Source of the DNA: JBDGRJ01 sp042218065
GTDB lineage: Bacteria > Patescibacteriota > Patescibacteriia > Magasanikbacterales > UBA922
Assembly: GCA_042218065.1 (NCBI GenBank)
Contig: JBDGRL010000048.1
Coordinates: 1-32,698, forward strand
Length of the DNA: 32,698 bases
Reading direction: 5' to 3'
Made by a program: the position numbers and the translations under genes. Shown piece by piece: positions 6,448 to 13,711 of the stretch. Below the pieces are notes generated by a model, which had not been told where the DNA came from, made no database searches, and was given only the letters and a program-made list of their open reading frames with translations. The first letter of the stretch is position 1, and each line of letters begins with the position of its first letter.

Positions 6448-7356
6448 TCACTTTTCATCCACGACTTCATAACTATCCTCAAAAACTCTAATCATAACAT
6501 CCCCATCCTGGTCTGTCCTCCAGATTTTACTCCCCAGCTCCCTCAATCTTTTTACTACTATGTAAGCAGGGTGGCCAAAATCATTATTTTTTCCCGCTGA
6601 AGCTATGCTAACTTCAGGCTTTACCTTTTCGATAAAAAACTCATTAGATGAGCTATCACTTCCGTGATGACCCATTTTGTATATATTTGCTCTCAATTCT
6701 TCATTGTATTTTTCTGATAAATATTGCTCTAGCTCTTTTTCTGCGTCTGCAGTCATAAGTAATTCATTATCCCCTTTTTTTAAAGTAAATACTATTGACG
6801 TATTATTCGTATTTTCTACTCCTACAGTAGTAGAAGAATGACTACTTTCACCTAACCTATGATCCGGGTAGAGAAATTGAATCGTTGAACTTGCTATCTG
6901 AATCTTTCTTGGTTCATCGATGATTATATAGTTTGCATCCTCTTGCTTATATTGATTCCAAAAAACCTCCCAAAATTTACTATCTTTTTTAACTCCATTG
7001 TAAATAATATTTTCTACTTCAAATCTTTTTAACAAATCGATACAGCCTCCATAGTGATCTAAATCAGGATGTGTAATCATAAGATAATCAATAGTACGGT
7101 CATAAAACCACATTACCTCTCCAAGCCCATGTAAGACTCTACGATCTTTTGAACAATCAACCACCATTTGTTCACCATTACTAAACTCAAAAAATGTAGA
7201 ATCACCTTGTCCAATATCTAAAAATACAACCTTCAGGTACTTTTTATCACTAACATTATACTTATACCAACGTTTTATCTCATCAGTATTCAAAATTAAA
7301 ACCCAAGCTGTAAATATAAGCAGTAAAATTGTAAGAAATATTTTTACTTTCCTCAT
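6448..7356 (-). CDS. ComEC C-terminal-type metallo-beta-lactamase hydrolase
   Basis: A 302-aa protein with one N-terminal membrane segment (about 5-23) acting as signal anchor, then a metallo-beta-lactamase fold outside the membrane. FLDIGQGDSTFFEF, MITHPDLDHYGG (the HxDxDH metal motif in its ComEC form), MTADAEKELE, and MGHHGSDSSSNEFF with a downstream GHP all match the C-terminal hydrolase of ComEC/Rec2. In ComEC this domain is thought to degrade or guide the non-transported DNA strand during uptake. The ATG overlaps the stop of the channel gene by 4 bases (ATGA), so translation is probably coupled. The two genes together equal one ordinary ComEC. Confidence 0.9.
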   Translation of the reverse strand: MRKVKIFLTILLLIFTAWVLILNTDEIKRWYKYNVSDKKYLKVVFLDIGQGDSTFFEFSNGEQMVVDCSKDRRVLHGLGEVMWFYDRTIDYLMITHPDLDHYGGCIDLLKRFEVENIIYNGVKKDSKFWEVFWNQYKQEDANYIIIDEPRKIQIASSTIQFLYPDHRLGESSHSSTTVGVENTNNTSIVFTLKKGDNELLMTADAEKELEQYLSEKYNEELRANIYKMGHHGSDSSSNEFFIEKVKPEVSIASAGKNNDFGHPAYIVVKRLRELGSKIWRTDQDGDVMIRVFEDSYEVVDEK

Positions 7357-8837
7357 GACGAGGTAGCCTGCTTATTATATAGCCAGGTGAACATTAAAAT
7401 ATAGAGTATTATCATCAACCACAAAGGCAGGGTAAATTTCACCGAAGCAAAAGAGAAGCTTGTCAAAAATTTTACTACCTTTGTAACATATTCCAACCCA
7501 AATCGACCAATCCAGCTTAAAACCTCAGCTAAAGGAAAATATATAAAACTAACCACAACAGATATAAACCCCAATATTATAAGACCAGGTACTAGCCCGA
7601 TCACCAACACATTGCTAATCGGTGCTACTATAGACGCCCGACCAAACATATACAAAGTCAAAGGCAGAGTAGTCGCTATAGCCGCAATAGTAGCAGACAA
7701 GGATTCTCTCATTTCTAGAAAATTAGGCACAAAATCAAAAAACTCCTTTACATCATCCACCAAGTAAATCAAACCTATAGTTGCCAAAAAAGACAACTGA
7801 AAAGCTCCATTCCAAACAAGTACAAAAGGGTTTGCTAACACCATTAATGTAGCAGTAAACACTAATACATTCAGCACAGAAGAGCTTCTACCCATTTTCT
7901 TTGCTGTAAGAACCAAAATACCCATTATACTAGCACGAACCACAGAAGCAGACATACCGGTAAACACCATATAAAAGATTACACCACAGGTAACCAGCCA
8001 AAAAGCTTTATTTCTAGGTATATAAAAATAAATACAAAGTGACATCAAAATCAAAGAAATAATAGTCACATGAAAGCCAGATATGGCTATAATATGAGTA
8101 ATCCCGGCTTTATTAAATTTTTTCTCTAAGTCTCCCAACCCTTCTCTATACCCATACAACATCCCAGCCATAAAACTTGCATAAGGTTCATGCCACAGTT
8201 TTGTCACCTGTTTAGCTGCTTCTCTTTTTATTGACAAAATATAACTCATAAGAATATTACCGCCACCTTTGTCTAACTTCTTAATACTTGCATATCTACA
8301 AATAGAAAATACATCGAAATTAGCCAAATACATATCGTATCGAAAACCTTTGAATGGCTCAGGTTCTTTTAATTTACACTTAACCAGAAGTCTATCTCCA
8401 TATCTATATTGAGGGTATAACTTATTTCTGAGCAAAACATTGCCATCAACCTCATCATCTTTTACTTTTTTTGCCTCCAATATATATTCACTGCCACTTA
8501 TCCCTATCTCTGGTTCGCTGGCCACCACAGCCTTGAAGGAGGTATATTCTCCATTGTAATTAGAGATATTTTCAGAGCCTGGAAAGCCATAACTAAAATA
8601 AAAAAAACCGAAAACGAATAAGCTAAGAGATACCAAAAAGAATCGCCACCATTTGTCTTCCCAATGTAAAATAACCAATGAAACAAGAACAATAAATGCA
8701 CAATAAGCATAGAAAAAAGGCAAGCGTTTACTGACAGTAACAGAAGCAGTAGCAACTCCGACTAAAAAACAAAAGCAAAACGCTAGAAACGTTTTGCTTT
8801 TGGAGTTTATTATTTTTTGGAAAAAATTTTTGAACAC
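7353..8837 (-). CDS. comEC: ComEC/Rec2 DNA-uptake channel (N-terminal part of ComEC)
   Basis: A 494-aa polytopic membrane protein. It has two or three N-terminal helices (13-80), a DUF4131/OB-like extracellular region (about 85-190), then the Competence domain with HIIAISGFHVTIISL, the family hallmark, and some seven further helices to the C-terminus. It forms the channel that carries single-stranded DNA across the inner membrane. The hydrolase half of standard ComEC is a separate gene directly downstream with an ATGA overlap. The start is GTG at 8837; a stop lies two codons upstream. An extended -10 promoter sits 24 bases before it. No comEA or pilus gene is in the window. Confidence 0.92.
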   Translation of the reverse strand: MFKNFFQKIINSKSKTFLAFCFCFLVGVATASVTVSKRLPFFYAYCAFIVLVSLVILHWEDKWWRFFLVSLSLFVFGFFYFSYGFPGSENISNYNGEYTSFKAVVASEPEIGISGSEYILEAKKVKDDEVDGNVLLRNKLYPQYRYGDRLLVKCKLKEPEPFKGFRYDMYLANFDVFSICRYASIKKLDKGGGNILMSYILSIKREAAKQVTKLWHEPYASFMAGMLYGYREGLGDLEKKFNKAGITHIIAISGFHVTIISLILMSLCIYFYIPRNKAFWLVTCGVIFYMVFTGMSASVVRASIMGILVLTAKKMGRSSSVLNVLVFTATLMVLANPFVLVWNGAFQLSFLATIGLIYLVDDVKEFFDFVPNFLEMRESLSATIAAIATTLPLTLYMFGRASIVAPISNVLVIGLVPGLIILGFISVVVSFIYFPLAEVLSWIGRFGLEYVTKVVKFLTSFSFASVKFTLPLWLMIILYILMFTWLYNKQATSS

Positions 8838-8860
8838 AGGCTACTTACATGTTTTTCCTT

Positions 8861-8869
8861 ATTATAACA
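8861..8869 (-). promoter_or_regulatory. Extended -10 promoter of the comEC pair
   Basis: The minus strand reads TGTTATAAT, an extended -10 (TGnTATAAT) with no good -35. The predicted start near 8854 lies about 16 bases before the GTG at 8837. Confidence 0.5.
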
Positions 8870-8881
8870 AACTAACATTAA

Positions 8882-11800
8882 TTACTGAGTAGCGATCGAA
8901 ACCAAATTACCTTCTACATAAATAAACTTCTCAATTTCTTCATTTTCAAGATACTTCTGCACCTGTTCTCTACCCACCACTATATCCCGCACCTGATCTT
9001 CGTCAGCGTCGGAGGGTATCTCCAGCTCATCTCGCACATTGCCATTTATCTGCACCGCGATCTGGGTAGTGTCCTCCTGTAGATAATCTTCCTTATAATC
9101 TGGCCATTCGCTGAAGCTTATGGATGGCTCATTTTCCAGTACCTCACTGCTTAGCTCCTCACACATATGAGGAGCAAACGGAGACAAAATTTTAATCAGC
9201 TTCTCATAGTGACGCTCATAGATTCCATCTAGCTTATTAAGCTCATTTACACACTCCATCATTTGGGCTATAGCCGTGTTAAAGTCCATGCTTTCTATAT
9301 CCTCATCTGCCTTCTTTACAGCTTTGTGTACCTCCTTGTTAGCAGTCTGCTCATCTTCATCAGATAGGTCCTCTGATATATTATCTTGGAGTCTCCATAC
9401 ACGCTCTAAGAATCTACGAACTCCCTTTAGTCCATCTTCACTCCATTCTGCATCCTGATCAAACGGCCCCATGAACATTATATAAGTACGTACTGCATCG
9501 GCACCGTACTCCTCTACTACCTTATTTGGGTTTACCACATTGCCCTTGGATTTACTCATTTTCTCTCCTCCTTCAGCTAAAATCATACCGTGGCTGGTGC
9601 GTTTCTGATATGGTTCTTTAGTTGGTACATATCCAGCATCATACATAAACTGGTTCCAAAAGCGGGAATAAAGTAGATGCAGTGTAGTATGCTCCATACC
9701 ACCATTGTACCAATCCACGGGTGTCCAATAATCCAGAGCTTCTTTTGAGGAAAACTCCTCGTTATTTTGTGGATCGGTATAGCGTAAGAAATACCAGCTC
9801 GATCCAGCCCAGTTGGGCATCACATCAGTCTCCCTTCTAGCATCAGACCCACATCTAGGACACTCGGTCTGTACCCACTCTTGCACTTTCGATAGTGGCG
9901 ATTCTCCCGGCTCATCTGATGGCTCATAATCCTCGAGCTCAGGCAGCTCAAGGGGCAGATCTTCTTCTGGGACCGGGATCCAACCATTATCTCTAGAACG
10001 TTTAAATTGATCTAATAATTCTCTGTTTTTTTCTTGCATAAAGTGACCATACTCCTCCCAAATACGAAAATGCCAACCTTCATCTAGATCATAGGATTCT
10101 GGGTTTATGTGAGGATCATCATCAGATAAAATTGCGTTCTTGCTATAGACTAGATCATCAATTTTGCTCCAATCAATCTCTCTGCTCTCAAAATCTTTCA
10201 GAGACTCAATATCGGATCCGGGCCACTTGTCTTTTAGCTCTTGCCAGTGCTCTTCTTTAAACTCCCCTATAGCACCTGCAACAGAATAAAAGTGGCCTAT
10301 TTCCTGTTCGGTCTCCTCTATAAGATAAAGTGCAGCTCTAGCCCCCAAACTGTGTCCAATAATTACATCATTTTCATCCAACTTTTCCATATATGGCTTT
10401 AGCTCTTCTAGCCAAGATTCAATCTCTGGACTTTCATTTTTACTCATAGTAGGACGATAGACTTCATCAAAACCTTCTTTTTTCAGTTGTTCTTCCATCC
10501 ACGGAAACCAGTTACTATCTCCATCTGCTTCAAAGCCATGAATAATCAAAGCTTTTTTGTCTTTTTCTTCACAGCTCTCACAATGCACAAGCGGTATAGG
10601 CTCGCCCCAGTATCTCTGACGTGAGAACACCCAATCGTTAAGCTGATAGTTTACGTCTTCTCGGCCGAGATCATTTTCTTCTAGCCATTCTATTATTTTT
10701 TCTTGGGCCTGTTTTGTTTTTAATCCATTTAAAAAGTCTGAATTTTTATTTTTACCATCTCCACTAAACACTTCTGTTTCTTCTTTCTGTTTATCTACTG
10801 GTTCAACCACTTCTTTGATCTCTATATCTTTCTGCTGAGCAAACTCATAGTCTCTCTCATCATGAGCAGGAACCGCCATTATTGCTCCGGTGCCGGTATC
10901 GTTTAAGACGTAATCAGCAACATAGATCGGGACAGACTCACCTGAGGCGGGATTTACTGCCTCAATACCTTCCAACTTCTTGCCTGTCTTCTCATCTTGC
11001 AGCTCTTCTCGCTCTAGATCGGATTTAGTTTTTGCTTCTCGGACATACTCTTCCACTTCATCCCAGTTCTCTATTTTATCCTGCAAATCCTCAATCAACT
11101 CATGCTCAGGTGCTACTACCATGTAAGTTGCTCCAAAGATCGTATCGGGCCGGGTGGTAAATACTTCCAGATCATAATTAAGTCCTGCAATTTGAAAATC
11201 AATTTTTGCTCCTTTACTTTTTCCGATCCAGTTTCTCTGCTGGGTCTTTGCTTGTTCGATATAATCTACATCTTCTAGTCCATCTAACAGATCATCGGCA
11301 TAATCGGTAATGGAGAGCATCCACTGCTTTACATCTCTCTTCTCTACCCTGCCATCGCAACGCTCACATTTACCATCTATTACCTCTTCGTTGGCAAGGC
11401 CGATACTACAGTCAGGACACCAGTTTATTGGTTCATTTTGCTTATAAGCTAGGCCGTGTTTGTAAAGCTGAAGAAAAATCCACTGAGTCCACTTGTAGTA
11501 TTCAGGTTCGGAAGTGGTAACTTCTCTATTCCAATCGAAACTTAAGCCAAGAGACTTTAGTTGATCCTTGAAAGTTGCTATATTCTCATCCGTAATTTCT
11601 TGAGGTGGTCTACCTACCTTAATTGCATAGTTTTCTGCGGGCAGACCAAATGAATCAAAACCCATCGGATAGAGCACATTTTTTCCTTCCATTCTCTTTT
11701 TGCGCGAAATTATATCCATGCCGGTATAGGAACGAGGATGGCCTACATGCAGACCACTTCCAGATGGATACGGAAACTCAACTAAAGAATAGAATTTTTC

Positions 11801-11893
11801 TTTATCCTCGTCTTCATCTACTGAAAAGGTGTCATTTTCTTCCCAGTATTGTTGCCATTTTTGTTCTATTTTATCAGGGTCGTATCCTTGCAT
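8882..11893 (-). CDS. leuS: Leucyl-tRNA synthetase with inserted serine-hydrolase domain
   Basis: A 1003-aa class I synthetase that charges tRNA-Leu; bacterial LeuRS is usually about 800-880 aa. In order: catalytic half with PYPSGSGLHVGH (41-52), a zinc knuckle C159/C162 with C176/C179, the CP1 editing domain with FTTRPDTIFGA (245-255) and DTGTGAIMAVPAHDERD (332-348), SRQRYWGEPIPLVHCESC (424-441), then an extra hydrolase domain (about 443-636). After it the normal sequence resumes with GWIPVPEEDLPLELP, CPRC (678-681), MPNWAGSSWYFLRY and GEKMSKSKGN (776-785). The anticodon-binding and C-terminal domains follow. All catalytic motifs are intact and the frame is continuous, so this is a natural multidomain protein, not a broken gene. 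It starts 27 bases after the IMPase remnant and probably belongs to the gdhA transcript. No T-box leader is visible. Confidence 0.97.
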   Translation of the reverse strand: MQGYDPDKIEQKWQQYWEENDTFSVDEDEDKEKFYSLVEFPYPSGSGLHVGHPRSYTGMDIISRKKRMEGKNVLYPMGFDSFGLPAENYAIKVGRPPQEITDENIATFKDQLKSLGLSFDWNREVTTSEPEYYKWTQWIFLQLYKHGLAYKQNEPINWCPDCSIGLANEEVIDGKCERCDGRVEKRDVKQWMLSITDYADDLLDGLEDVDYIEQAKTQQRNWIGKSKGAKIDFQIAGLNYDLEVFTTRPDTIFGATYMVVAPEHELIEDLQDKIENWDEVEEYVREAKTKSDLEREELQDEKTGKKLEGIEAVNPASGESVPIYVADYVLNDTGTGAIMAVPAHDERDYEFAQQKDIEIKEVVEPVDKQKEETEVFSGDGKNKNSDFLNGLKTKQAQEKIIEWLEENDLGREDVNYQLNDWVFSRQRYWGEPIPLVHCESCEEKDKKALIIHGFEADGDSNWFPWMEEQLKKEGFDEVYRPTMSKNESPEIESWLEELKPYMEKLDENDVIIGHSLGARAALYLIEETEQEIGHFYSVAGAIGEFKEEHWQELKDKWPGSDIESLKDFESREIDWSKIDDLVYSKNAILSDDDPHINPESYDLDEGWHFRIWEEYGHFMQEKNRELLDQFKRSRDNGWIPVPEEDLPLELPELEDYEPSDEPGESPLSKVQEWVQTECPRCGSDARRETDVMPNWAGSSWYFLRYTDPQNNEEFSSKEALDYWTPVDWYNGGMEHTTLHLLYSRFWNQFMYDAGYVPTKEPYQKRTSHGMILAEGGEKMSKSKGNVVNPNKVVEEYGADAVRTYIMFMGPFDQDAEWSEDGLKGVRRFLERVWRLQDNISEDLSDEDEQTANKEVHKAVKKADEDIESMDFNTAIAQMMECVNELNKLDGIYERHYEKLIKILSPFAPHMCEELSSEVLENEPSISFSEWPDYKEDYLQEDTTQIAVQINGNVRDELEIPSDADEDQVRDIVVGREQVQKYLENEEIEKFIYVEGNLVSIATQ
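9986..10567 (-). other. RBBP9/YdeN-like serine hydrolase domain inside LeuRS
   Basis: Residues about 443-636 of LeuRS have no counterpart in ordinary LeuRS and read as a complete small alpha/beta hydrolase. KKALIIHGFEADGDSNWFPW is the first strand with the oxyanion-loop HG motif, as in RBBP9/YdeN proteins. NDVIIGHSLGARAALYL holds the nucleophile elbow GHSLG with S515. ILSDDDPHINPE gives the probable catalytic aspartate (about 592-593), and WEEYGHFMQ the histidine (H617). The domain is inserted directly after CESC (438-441) and before GWIPVPEEDLP, inside a zinc ribbon completed by C678/C681. Seen: motifs and position. Inferred: that it is folded and active. Its substrate is unknown. Confidence 0.85.
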
Positions 11894-11920
11894 TTTTAAA
11901 TTATTTATTAAGCTAATGGT

Positions 11921-12061
11921 TTAAAAAAATTCTAATAGCTCTGAATGTAAATTAGGATTAGCAACCACAACATCCTGCTCTCCTCTGCTCCACTCTTCAC
12001 CATGACTATTAGTAACAGTAGCACCTGCTTCTTTTATTATTTTCTCTAAAAATTTCTCCAT
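11921..12061 (-). pseudogene. Inositol-monophosphatase C-terminal remnant (46 aa)
   Basis: A 46-aa frame begins MEKFLEKIIKEAGATVTN and ends VVVANPNLHSELLEFF. This matches the last part of inositol monophosphatase/CysQ-family enzymes, where a helix leads to EAGG-x-VTD-x-x-G and ends in a strand plus helix of the form ASNPxLHxxLLxxL. The metal site and catalytic part are missing, so it cannot be a phosphatase. It has an ATG 4 bases after the gdhA stop, so it could be translated by coupling. A decayed gene is most likely; a retained micro-protein is the alternative. It precedes leuS by 27 bases on the same strand. Confidence 0.6.
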
Positions 12062-12064
12062 ATC

Positions 12065-13300
12065 CTACATTCTATCAGTAATTCTCTCAATAGCAGTCAC
12101 AAATGCCGCTTTTCTGTCTGAAATATTATATTTATCTTTCGTCTTATAAACCGAATCAAAAGCACTTGTCATAATATCCTTTAATCGTTCTAGTATCTTA
12201 TTTTTACCCCATTCTTCATCTTGTCTATTCTGCTGCCACTCAAAAAAACTGACTGTTACACCTCCTGCATTAGCCAAAACGTCAGGTACAACTGTGACAT
12301 CGTTGTTTTGCAAAACCTCATCTGCAGCTGGAGTAGTTGGACCATTTGCTATTTCCACTATAGCATTAGCTTGTATCTCTTCTGCATTATTTTCATTGAT
12401 TACCCCACCTAAAGCAGCAGGCACCAAAATATCGACATCAAGCTCCAAAAGGTCTTCGTTGCTTAAAAGCTCAGTATCTTTGTCTTCATTTGTATATGCT
12501 TGTAGATTATTTTTTTCTTGTTTATGTTCAACAGCCGAATCAATATCAAGTCCTTCCGAGTTATAGATCGCTCCTTGTGAATCACTAACCGCTACTACAT
12601 TATATCCTGCATCTCCCAATAGCTCCGCTACTTTACTTCCAGCGTTGCCGAAACCCTGAATAGCCACTGTAGTACTCTCACTATTCCACCCCTTCTTTCC
12701 TGCAAGCTCTTCTATAACATAAAAAGCTCCTTGCCCTGTTGCATAACTGCGGACCTTGGATCCACCTTTTTCCAATGGTTTTCCGGTAATTACTCCTGGC
12801 GCTGATCTATCCGCTTGTTTTTCATACTCATCTCGCATCCAGTTCATAATTTTGGCATTAGTATACACATCAGGGGCGGGAATATCTTTTTCAGGGCCTA
12901 TTACTTGCCAGATCTTCTTGATATAACCACGACTCAATTGCTCAATCTCACTTTCTGATAACTTTTTCGGGTCAACAATCACACCACCTTTGCCTCCACC
13001 AAGAGGTATATCGACTACAGCACACTTTATCATCATCCAAAATGAAAGCGCTTTTACTTCTTCTTTATTAACTCCAGGATGAAAACGAATACCACCCTTG
13101 TAGGGACCCAAGGCATTGTTATATTGACTTCTATACCCTTTAAAAATCTCAACTTTCCCATCGTCTTTTTTTATGGGTACAAACACCTCTAAAACCCGAT
13201 CGGGATAGCTCAAAATTTTCTTAACACCTTTTTCTAAACCTATTATCTCCGCTGCTTTGTCTAGTTGATTTAAAGCGTCTTGAAAATGTTCTTGGGACAT
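12065..13300 (-). CDS. gdhA: Glutamate dehydrogenase (Glu/Leu/Phe/Val family)
   Basis: A 411-aa oxidoreductase that interconverts glutamate and 2-oxoglutarate plus ammonia. Motifs include the substrate pocket GPYKGGIRFHP (65-75), MMIKCAVVDIPLGGGKGGV (89-107) with substrate lysine K92 and catalytic lysine K104, and PAPDVYTN (141-148). The Rossmann domain has GFGNAG (216-221) and an acidic residue at the end of the second strand (VAVSD, D240), which suggests NAD preference. The C-terminal VVPDVLANAGGVTVSFFEW is typical. Length is as expected for the hexameric class. It lies 67 bases after thioredoxin, with a small palindrome in the gap, and directly upstream of the IMPase remnant and leuS. Leucine dehydrogenase is less likely by length. 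Confidence 0.93.
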   Translation of the reverse strand: MSQEHFQDALNQLDKAAEIIGLEKGVKKILSYPDRVLEVFVPIKKDDGKVEIFKGYRSQYNNALGPYKGGIRFHPGVNKEEVKALSFWMMIKCAVVDIPLGGGKGGVIVDPKKLSESEIEQLSRGYIKKIWQVIGPEKDIPAPDVYTNAKIMNWMRDEYEKQADRSAPGVITGKPLEKGGSKVRSYATGQGAFYVIEELAGKKGWNSESTTVAIQGFGNAGSKVAELLGDAGYNVVAVSDSQGAIYNSEGLDIDSAVEHKQEKNNLQAYTNEDKDTELLSNEDLLELDVDILVPAALGGVINENNAEEIQANAIVEIANGPTTPAADEVLQNNDVTVVPDVLANAGGVTVSFFEWQQNRQDEEWGKNKILERLKDIMTSAFDSVYKTKDKYNISDRKAAFVTAIERITDRM

Positions 13301-13350
13301 GCTTAGAAGTATTAAAGTTAAGGCTTATATGTTAGAAAAAAATAAACACA

Positions 13351-13362
13351 TCACAAATGTGA
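13351..13362. promoter_or_regulatory. 12-bp palindrome between trx and gdhA
   Basis: Perfect inverted repeat TCACAAATGTGA, between the thioredoxin stop and the gdhA ATG. On the minus strand TTGTGA (within it), a 16-base spacer and TAACAT could form a weak gdhA promoter, in which case the palindrome covers the -35 and could be an operator. A weak attenuator is the alternative, as T-rich sequence follows. Confidence 0.3.
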
Positions 13363-13367
13363 ATAAT

Positions 13368-13682
13368 CTATAAATATTTATCAATTTTCTCAGTTAAATC
13401 ATCTTTCGACACTTCACCAACCATTTTATCCACCTCTTCACCGTCTTTAAAAATCAAAAAACTGGGTATCTTCAAAATACCCAGCTTGTCAGCTAACTCT
13501 CGGCTGTCGTCTATATTAACTTTAATTGTTTTTAGACGATCTTCATATTCTTCCCCAATTTCCTCTATTATAGGATTCATTTTTTCACAAGGATTACACC
13601 AAGGTGCCCAAAAATCTACCAATACGGCTTTATCCGTATTTGATAAAACTTCTTTTAATTTTTTTGCAGTAACTTCTTCCAA
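13368..13682 (-). CDS. trxA: Thioredoxin
   Basis: A 104-aa thioredoxin-fold protein that reduces protein disulfides in the cytoplasm. It has AVLVDFWAPWCNPCEKMNP with redox pair C29/C32 (WCNPC; most thioredoxins have WCGPC), then IKVNIDDSRELADKLGILKIPSFLIFKDGEE with the cis-proline of the IPSF loop, and a terminal helix. Length is normal and no signal peptide is present. The start is TTG at 13682, 29 bases after infB, in the same operon. No thioredoxin reductase is in the window. Confidence 0.92.
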   Translation of the reverse strand: MEEVTAKKLKEVLSNTDKAVLVDFWAPWCNPCEKMNPIIEEIGEEYEDRLKTIKVNIDDSRELADKLGILKIPSFLIFKDGEEVDKMVGEVSKDDLTEKIDKYL

Positions 13683-13711
13683 GGTTTTTTGTTGTTATTT
13701 TTTATTTCTTA

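Noticed and set aside
12221..12566. Plus-strand frames inside gdhA
   Set aside because: They are antisense to conserved gdhA sequence, Ser/Cys/Leu-rich as expected for shadows, without start signals. The same applies to plus-strand frames inside infB, leuS, the subtilase and the transpeptidase.
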